This document shows, in pieces, positions 5,563 through 9,765 of a stretch of DNA of 9,765 bases. Origin of the DNA: an uncultured Actinomycetes bacterium (GTDB lineage Bacteria > Actinomycetota > Actinomycetes > Nanopelagicales > Nanopelagicaceae); the NCBI GenBank assembly GCA_903844585.1, contig CAIMUD010000001.1, forward strand, positions 1 to 9,765, in the 5' to 3' direction. Below the pieces are notes generated by a model. It was not told the DNA's origin. It saw only the letters and a program-made list of their open reading frames with translations, and did no database searches. Position 1 is the stretch's first letter. Each line of letters starts with the position of its first letter. The translations under genes and the position numbers were made by a program.

Positions 5563-6471
5563 ATGCAAAAGCTCGCAATCTCGGTCACCGACCTGAGCAA
5601 GAAGTATGAGTCTGGATTTGCAGTCTCGCATGCGAACTTTGAAGTCCCAATCGGCACCGTCTGCGGATTTGTTGGCCCAAATGGCGCCGGTAAGACCACC
5701 ACGATTCGAATGCTCCTTGGTCTTATTACGCCAACCTCAGGCACGGCTGAGATTCTTGGTGAGTCAATAAATAATCCAGAAAAATATTTACCTCGAGTTG
5801 GGGCGATGATTGAAGGACCAGCTTTTTATCCAGCGCTTACAGGTGCTGAAAATCTACGAGTGCTCGCAACTCTTGGCGGATTTCCAAGTTCGCGCGTTGA
5901 AGATTTACTAGCAAAAGTAGGACTTGCTGATCGCGGAAAATCAAAATACAAAACTTATTCACTAGGCATGAAACAGAGACTCGGGATTGCAGCAGCGCTT
6001 CTTCCCAACCCCCAACTATTAATTTTAGATGAGCCTACGAATGGACTTGATCCTGAAGGAATTCAAGAAGTTAGAGATTTACTTCGCAATTTAGCAAATG
6101 GTGGAACAACTGTATTTGTCTCCTCGCACTTACTTTCAGAACTCGAGCTCATTAGCGACTACATTGTTATGTTACGTAAAGGCGAAGTTGTTTTTGCAGG
6201 CCCGATGCAAGAGCTGTTCTTGCAACAACAGCCGGTAATTTTGGCCCAAGGAAGCAATCCCGAAGATTTAGAGAAGATTCTTGAAATTGCAGTTGCTGAT
6301 GGACACCGTGGAACAATCCGATCTGGTGTTGCCCATATTGAGGGACCACAAGAGTGGGCTGGAGTTCTAAATAGAAAAGCTTTTGAGGCAGGAATAGTTC
6401 TAACGCAACTTGCTCCGCTTCAGCCAAATCTTGAAGAAACTTTCTTTGAAATGACAGGTGATAAAAAATGA
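5563..6471 (+). CDS. ABC transporter ATP-binding protein, ABC-2 / BcrA-DrrA type
   Basis: The nucleotide-binding subunit (302 residues) of an exporter that works with the permease encoded next. The motifs are complete: Walker A GPNGAGKTT (38-46), signature YSLGMKQRL (132-140), Walker B LLILDE (152-157) with catalytic Glu157, D-loop GLDPEG, and H-loop His189 in VFVSSHLL. The Q-loop region reads GAMIEGPAFYPALTGAENL, with Glu84 where most ABC proteins have Gln; this is the normal form in the BcrA-like subfamily. The C-terminal 90 residues form the accessory domain common in this group. The ATG at 5563 is chosen because a TATATT -10 sits six bases upstream and the N-terminus (QKLAISVTDLSKKY) aligns with family openings; the alternative ATG at 5500 would lie inside metZ. 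It overlaps the permease by ATGA. Substrate not deducible; peptide or drug export and self-resistance are typical of the family. Confidence 0.92.
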   Translation: MQKLAISVTDLSKKYESGFAVSHANFEVPIGTVCGFVGPNGAGKTTTIRMLLGLITPTSGTAEILGESINNPEKYLPRVGAMIEGPAFYPALTGAENLRVLATLGGFPSSRVEDLLAKVGLADRGKSKYKTYSLGMKQRLGIAAALLPNPQLLILDEPTNGLDPEGIQEVRDLLRNLANGGTTVFVSSHLLSELELISDYIVMLRKGEVVFAGPMQELFLQQQPVILAQGSNPEDLEKILEIAVADGHRGTIRSGVAHIEGPQEWAGVLNRKAFEAGIVLTQLAPLQPNLEETFFEMTGDKK

Positions 6472-7259
6472 TCCGCATTTTCAAAGCAGAGTGGAGAAAG
6501 CTGCGCAGACCCACGCTATTACTAGGAACACTGGGCGCGGTAATTTTCTTTAGCGGACTTGTATCGTCATTACTCTTTTTGCTCCTTGATTCGCCAACCG
6601 GTAATGCCGATCGAGGTGTTGTAATAACTAGGGAGACGCTCTCTCAAGCAAGTGGTGCCACACAAGCGTTTTCAAGCGTAGGAAGTTTGCTCGGAATTGT
6701 TGCTCTCTGTGTCTTCGCTGCGCAGACGGCCCAGGAGTACACATACGGGACTCTTCGAAATATTTTGGTGCGCCAACCAAACCGCCTTAAAGTTTTGGTC
6801 GGCAAATTTGCATCGATGAAAGCTTTTGCATTCATTATGGTCTTAGTAAGCGCCATAGTTTCAATCGGGATTTCATATGCGTTAGCTGGTGGGAAGGATG
6901 TTTCCACCGAACTCTGGTTTAGCTCGGATGGGCGCTTAGAAATAGCCAAGACTTTCCTTAATGTAATTATTTCTGTAATCGGATACGGTTTATTTGGAAT
7001 GATTTTAGGTCTACTTTTGCGCTCTCCAATTAGCTCTATCTCGTTTGGCGTTCTCTGGTTGTTAATAGTTGAAAACATTATTGGCGCTCTCAAGGCAAGT
7101 ACTCTCAACTGGTTGCCAGGCAATCAACTTTCAACAATTGCTGATGGCGGAACAGATTCAGTTTCATATACACATGCGCTCACTTTTGGTGGGGCATATG
7201 TATTTGTTGGATTATCAATTGCAGTTCTTCTATTTGTGCGAAGAGATGTAGCCAACTAA
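6468..7259 (+). CDS. ABC-2 type transporter permease subunit
   Basis: This 263-residue membrane partner of the preceding ATPase starts in a four-base ATGA overlap with its stop, a sign of coupled translation. Six membrane segments are likely at about 17-40, 68-86, 115-139, 163-184, 188-208 and 236-257. The first cytoplasmic element, IRIFKAEWRKLRRP, is the usual amphipathic N-terminus. The motif QEYTYGTLRNILVRQPNR (89-106), in the first cytoplasmic loop, is the E-xx-GTLR coupling element seen in ABC-2 permeases that pair with BcrA-like ATPases. With one ATPase and one permease gene, the working unit is probably a dimer of each. The loop at 41-67 between helices 1 and 2 is external and polar. 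There is no fused domain or neighbouring peptide gene that would reveal the substrate. The downstream NlpC/P60 gene starts 77 bases later with its own signals. Confidence 0.88.
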   Translation: MIRIFKAEWRKLRRPTLLLGTLGAVIFFSGLVSSLLFLLLDSPTGNADRGVVITRETLSQASGATQAFSSVGSLLGIVALCVFAAQTAQEYTYGTLRNILVRQPNRLKVLVGKFASMKAFAFIMVLVSAIVSIGISYALAGGKDVSTELWFSSDGRLEIAKTFLNVIISVIGYGLFGMILGLLLRSPISSISFGVLWLLIVENIIGALKASTLNWLPGNQLSTIADGGTDSVSYTHALTFGGAYVFVGLSIAVLLFVRRDVAN

Positions 7260-7301
7260 CGACACTTGGCAGAAACTCAAGAAATACTCAACTTACTCAT
7301 T

Positions 7302-7307
7302 TATCCT
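7302..7307 (+). promoter_or_regulatory. Candidate -10 element (TATCCT) for the NlpC/P60 gene
   Basis: TATCCT in the 77-base gap would give transcription from about 7314 and a leader of about 23 bases that contains the GGAGG at 7325-7329. An overlapping alternative, TATAAA at 7316-7321, would start transcription inside or after that GGAGG and is less sensible. No -35 is convincing. Confidence 0.33.
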
Positions 7308-7324
7308 TCAATACATATAAATGT

Positions 7325-7329
7325 GGAGG
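7325..7329 (+). promoter_or_regulatory. Strong Shine-Dalgarno (GGAGG) deciding the GTG start at 7337
   Basis: GGAGG with seven bases to the GTG at 7337 is the best ribosome binding site in the window. It fixes the start of the NlpC/P60 protein at a GTG immediately before the basic RGRRK of its signal peptide. Confidence 0.75.
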
Positions 7330-7336
7330 TTTTACT

Positions 7337-8542
7337 GTGCGTGGTCGCAGAAAGTTAGTTGCACTTGCCGTGATCTACGGACTCGTGCTTACTTCAGCAC
7401 CTGCACTCGCAAAAACACCTAAACCAACACTTGCCGAAATTGAAGCTGCTAAAAAAGCTGAGGCTGCTAAAAAAGCGGCAGCGGATGCAGCGGCAAAAAA
7501 GCTGGCAGCGGCAAATAAGACCCTTAAGTCTTTGACTGCAAAAGCAATCGCTGCTCGCGCGTTATATGTAAAGGCACAGAAAGAGTTAGGTGTTGCAACC
7601 GCCGCCGCAAACGCTGCAGCAGCTAAGGCTTTGGAAACTCAGCAGGCGGTAGGCAAAGCTCACAATGTCATTGGAAAGTTGGCAAGCGACGCTTTCATTA
7701 TGGGTGGAAGTTTGAGCGATCTCGAGCCACTATTAAATGCGAGCGGTCCTCAAGAAATCGTAGATCAACTCACCACACTTAATTCCCTTGGAAAACAGAA
7801 TTCATTTGCACTTGCACAGTACAAAGCTGCAGAAGTTGTAGCAAAAGCTGCAAAGAAAGTTGCAGATGATGCAAAACTTAAGCAAGAGGTTGCAACTAAG
7901 AAAGTTGAAGATGCAAAGAAAGTTGCAGATGATGCAAAAGCAGAACAGCAAAAGGAAGTAGATAGGCTGCAATCCATTCAGGATGCACTTATGCGTGAGT
8001 TAAATAGCGCAAAGAAAGTTAGAGTAACTCTTGAACAGCAACGCGCACTTGCCCTCCTTGAAGAAGCGAATGCGACAGCAGCTGAAACCGCACAAGGTCA
8101 GAAAAAAGTTTGGCCTGATATTGGATTTAGAGGCCGATCTACAATTCGAACCTCAGAGTCACAACGACTTACTGCCGTTGCTTTTGCAAAGAAACAAGTC
8201 ACGGCTCGCAAGCCTTATATCTGGGGAACTCAAGGGCCAAATTCTTATGACTGTTCAGGGCTCGTTTACGCCGCTTATAAATCCGCTGGACTTGATTGGC
8301 CAAATTGGGATCGTCTCAACTCCGCACTTTATGCTGGTTATACAAAACACGTCACGCTAAGTGAATTGATTCCTGGAGATTTACTTTTCTATTCTTACAA
8401 AGGAACCATTTCGACCATTCACCACATCACCATCTATGCGGGTGATGGAATGATGTGGGAAGCGAATTCAAAGGGTAAGGGATTGCTCTACTCGAATATT
8501 TACAGCATTAATGGTCTTATGCCATTTGGCGGTCGGGTCTAG
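7337..8542 (+). CDS. Secreted NlpC/P60 peptidoglycan hydrolase with N-terminal coiled coil (RipA/CwlO-like)
   Basis: Exported cell-wall endopeptidase of 401 residues. A signal peptide (VRGRRKLVALAVIYGLVLTS, likely cleaved after ALA at about 25) leads into a long Ala/Lys/Glu-rich coiled coil at about 30-250. That region is interrupted at about 112-150 by SDAFIMGGSLSDLEPLLNAS, a hinge commonly seen in RipC/CwlO-type proteins. The NlpC/P60 domain fills about 277-401: nucleophile Cys306 in YDCSGLVYAAYKSAG, base His363 in HHITIYAGDGMMW, and Glu375 (MWEAN) where Spr-type enzymes have a third His. PGDLLFYSY before the His is also typical. The family usually cuts D-Glu-to-diamino acid bonds in stem peptides during division. 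The coiled coil is often an autoinhibitory or FtsEX-docking arm; that is inference here. The adjacent ABC-2 pair is not FtsEX. The reading frame ends in a TAG that forms part of the tilS -10. Confidence 0.9.
   Translation: MRGRRKLVALAVIYGLVLTSAPALAKTPKPTLAEIEAAKKAEAAKKAAADAAAKKLAAANKTLKSLTAKAIAARALYVKAQKELGVATAAANAAAAKALETQQAVGKAHNVIGKLASDAFIMGGSLSDLEPLLNASGPQEIVDQLTTLNSLGKQNSFALAQYKAAEVVAKAAKKVADDAKLKQEVATKKVEDAKKVADDAKAEQQKEVDRLQSIQDALMRELNSAKKVRVTLEQQRALALLEEANATAAETAQGQKKVWPDIGFRGRSTIRTSESQRLTAVAFAKKQVTARKPYIWGTQGPNSYDCSGLVYAAYKSAGLDWPNWDRLNSALYAGYTKHVTLSELIPGDLLFYSYKGTISTIHHITIYAGDGMMWEANSKGKGLLYSNIYSINGLMPFGGRV
7445..7476 (+). repeat. Two copies of a 14-base direct repeat at 18-base offset
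   Basis: GCTGCTAAAAAAGC occurs at 7445-7458 and 7463-7476, encoding AAKKAEAAKKA at the start of the coiled coil. The 18-base offset equals six codons, so it keeps frame. It reflects low-complexity Ala/Lys coding rather than a mobile repeat. Confidence 0.8.
7849..7939 (+). repeat. Exact 28-base direct repeat inside the NlpC/P60 coiled coil
   Basis: Positions 7849-7876 and 7912-7939 are identical over 28 bases, beginning TGCAAAGAAAG and ending GATGATGCAAAA. The 63-base offset is 21 codons, or three heptads, and both copies encode AKKVADDAK. A third partial copy (GCAAAGAAAGTT) lies at 8009-8020. This fits a recent in-frame duplication lengthening the coiled coil. Confidence 0.9.
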
Positions 8543-8545
8543 AGT
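8540..8545 (+). promoter_or_regulatory. -10 element (TAGAGT) of a leaderless promoter for tilS
   Basis: TAGAGT, then TACCTC, then the ATG at 8552. The first three bases are also the stop codon of the NlpC/P60 gene. The hexamer is identical to the one before the TrmH-family gene. No ribosome binding site lies in the nine bases between the two genes. Confidence 0.55.
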
Positions 8546-8551
8546 TACCTC

Positions 8552-9514
8552 ATGGCCAGCGCACTTGTTGCAATCAGAAGCGCTGTTCGGCCGTATCTAG
8601 AACTTTGCGAAGCTGGCGATGTAGTTCTTGTAGCAGTTTCAGGAGGCGCAGATTCTTTGGCCCTTGCAGGTGCGGTTTTAAAAGAGGCCACAGCGCTAAC
8701 AATCAAGGCCATTGGCGTGACGATTAATCATCAACTCCAAACTGGATCTAAAGATCAGGCTGAAAAAGTAAATGCACAACTTCGCGAACTTGGATATGCG
8801 GATGTGATTATTAAAGATGTCACTGTTTCGATGAGCGAAGGGCTAGAAGCTGGCGCACGTGCTGCAAGGTACCTAGCACTTGATGGAATTCTGGAAGAAA
8901 AGAGCGCTAAGCAAATTTATTTGGGGCACACTCGTGATGATCAAGCTGAAACTGTTTTACTGGGACTATCACGTGGATCCGGTACGCGTTCACTTTCAGG
9001 AATGGCGGTAACGAATAGGAATTACATCCGACCGCTACTTTCAATTACAAGAGAAGAAACAGAAGCGGCTTGTCGGGAGTTGGGAGTTGCTCCTTGGAGT
9101 GATCCGCATAATCAAAATACTGAATTCAGTCGAGTGCGAGTTCGTAAAAATGTTCTACCTGTTATGGAGGAAAATCTCGGTCCAGGAATTTCGGCTGCAC
9201 TTGCACGTAGCGCAGCGCTTTTTAGAGATGATGCAGATGCGTTGGATGAATTAGCTAGCCAGGCAATTGAAGGGTTAAATCTCGCCGAACTTGAATGTAC
9301 TTATCTAGAGACTCTATCTCGAGCACTTCGCAGTCGAATTCTTCGCAGGGCCATTTACGCCGCAGGGGCGCCTGGAGGGGCGATTTCGGCAGAGCATCTG
9401 GCCGCAGTTGAGGCCTTGGTCACTGCGTGGCACGGGCAGGGCGAGGTCAGCTTGCCTGGTGGTGTGAAGGTAGTCAGAATTTCGGGCAGACTTTCGCTCT
9501 CAGCCCGTCAGTAA
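8552..9514 (+). CDS. tilS: tRNA(Ile)-lysidine synthase
   Basis: ATP-dependent enzyme that attaches lysine to C34 of the CAU-anticodon tRNA-Ile, so that it reads AUA and is charged with isoleucine. The PP-loop SGGADS is at 30-35 in VLVAVSGGADSLALAG. LGHTRDDQAETVLLGLSRGS (124-143) is the family core, followed by GTRSLSGM and RPLLSITREE. SDPHNQNTEFSRVRVRKNVL (183-202) is the conserved Asp-Pro-xN/Arg segment of TilS. At 320 residues it lacks the extended C-terminal domain of E. coli TilS (about 430), which is common in actinobacteria. The ATG at 8552 lies nine bases after the NlpC/P60 stop and has a TAGAGT six bases upstream. hpt follows after 30 bases, matching the conserved tilS-hpt(-ftsH) order. 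Confidence 0.94.
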   Translation: MASALVAIRSAVRPYLELCEAGDVVLVAVSGGADSLALAGAVLKEATALTIKAIGVTINHQLQTGSKDQAEKVNAQLRELGYADVIIKDVTVSMSEGLEAGARAARYLALDGILEEKSAKQIYLGHTRDDQAETVLLGLSRGSGTRSLSGMAVTNRNYIRPLLSITREETEAACRELGVAPWSDPHNQNTEFSRVRVRKNVLPVMEENLGPGISAALARSAALFRDDADALDELASQAIEGLNLAELECTYLETLSRALRSRILRRAIYAAGAPGGAISAEHLAAVEALVTAWHGQGEVSLPGGVKVVRISGRLSLSARQ

Positions 9515-9530
9515 TTCCCGCCAGTAAACG

Positions 9531-9536
9531 AAGGAG
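9531..9536 (+). promoter_or_regulatory. Shine-Dalgarno (AAGGAG) deciding the GTG start of hpt
   Basis: AAGGAG ends eight bases before the GTG at 9545. It supports GTG as the start and translation of hpt as an internal cistron of the tilS transcript. Confidence 0.75.
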
Positions 9537-9544
9537 TCCATCTA

Positions 9545-9765
9545 GTGGATTTATCAACAGTTGGTTCCGATGTTGAACGCGTGGTTGCAACTGAAGAACA
9601 GTTGCGCACAAAGATTGCAGAACTCGCAGCACAAGTAGATAAAGATTATAAAGATCGCGACTTGTTACTTGTTGGAGTTCTCAAAGGCGCGATCATGGCA
9701 ATGGCGGATTTAACTCGTGCGATGCAACGCCATGTTGAAATGGATTGGATGGCTGTTTCATCTTA
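9545..9765 (+). CDS. hpt: Hypoxanthine phosphoribosyltransferase, N-terminal part (cut by window edge)
   Basis: Purine salvage enzyme that makes IMP and GMP from hypoxanthine or guanine and PRPP in the cytoplasm. The 73 complete codons read VDLSTVGSDVERVV, then ATEEQLRTKIAELAAQVDKD, then DLLLVGVLKGAIMAMADLTR (39-58). LKG (46-48) is loop I, which binds pyrophosphate/PRPP, and the fragment ends in MDWMAVSSY, the family segment leading to the flexible SYG loop. The PRPP-binding acidic motif is beyond the window. The first ten or so residues before the conserved VV-ATEEQL match typical actinobacterial Hpt starts. It sits 30 bases after tilS with a good AAGGAG, so co-transcription is likely; ftsH would be expected downstream, but that cannot be seen. 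Confidence 0.9.
   Translation, partial: MDLSTVGSDVERVVATEEQLRTKIAELAAQVDKDYKDRDLLLVGVLKGAIMAMADLTRAMQRHVEMDWMAVSS

Noticed and set aside
5646..5654. Glu84 in the Q-loop of the ABC ATPase as a missing key residue
   Set aside because: IEGPAFYPxLTGxENL with Glu instead of Gln is the normal form in the BcrA/DrrA-like subfamily.
6644..7123. A 159-codon minus-strand open frame opposite the permease gene
   Set aside because: The plus-strand frame has the ABC-2 EYTYGTLR motif, membrane helices and an ATGA overlap with its ATPase; the antisense frame shows no signals of its own.
5563..7259. The ABC pair as FtsEX acting on the neighbouring NlpC/P60 hydrolase
   Set aside because: The ATPase has the BcrA-type Q-loop region and C-terminal extension, and the permease has six helices with an ABC-2 EYTYGTLR motif, not the four-helix FtsX layout with a large external loop.
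8031..8360. A 109-codon plus-strand open frame within the NlpC/P60 gene
   Set aside because: It is another frame of the catalytic domain region, where the main frame has intact DCSG and HHITIYAG motifs.
8552..9514. tilS as a truncated gene, because it is 320 codons against about 430 in E. coli
   Set aside because: The PP-loop and central domain are complete; the short form without the extended C-terminal domain is usual in actinobacteria.

Overview
The window looks like a chromosomal segment of a small-genome actinobacterium with moderate to low G+C. MetZ, the TrmH-family N-terminus, the RipA/CwlO-like NlpC/P60 protein and the tilS-hpt pair all read as actinobacterial. The AT-leaning codon use, near-absence of intergenic space and overlapping gene ends suggest a streamlined free-living lineage such as the freshwater acI group (Nanopelagicales). 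That placement is inferred from protein character and gene packing; no search was run. I see no phage, transposase, CRISPR, tRNA or rRNA, and no gap above 90 bases between genes.

Layout. A TrmH-family RNA methyltransferase (minus strand, cut by the left edge) is divergent from a small four-helix membrane protein, which is followed by a D-Ala-D-Ala carboxypeptidase of the PBP4/DacB family. Facing dacB on the minus strand are a secreted YVTN-type beta-propeller and a single-pass protein with a Pro-rich stalk and acidic Gly-rich tail. Divergent from that pair is heme O synthase (ctaB), whose 3' end overlaps the convergent metZ (O-succinylhomoserine sulfhydrylase). metZ is divergent from a two-gene ABC-2 exporter operon. 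A secreted coiled-coil NlpC/P60 peptidoglycan hydrolase, tilS and the start of hpt fill the right end.

Functional themes. Envelope biology dominates: dacB, the NlpC/P60 hydrolase, the propeller with its stalk protein, the small membrane protein and the ABC-2 exporter. Housekeeping genes are interleaved: RNA methylation, heme O for cytochrome oxidase, methionine synthesis, tRNA-Ile2 lysidine formation and purine salvage. In many actinobacteria dacB, tilS, hpt and ftsH lie close together; here dacB and tilS are separated by about 6.7 kb of other genes.

The most striking non-coding signal is shared by six gene starts: trmH-family, propeller, ctaB, metZ, the ABC ATPase and tilS. Each has a TAnnnT hexamer followed by exactly six bases and then the start codon. 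This is the geometry expected if transcription begins on the first base of the start codon, giving leaderless mRNAs. The other genes have Shine-Dalgarno-like sequences, a short overlap or a close upstream partner. I found no convincing new defence or biosynthetic system; the propeller/stalk pair and the shortened DacB are the least ordinary proteins.
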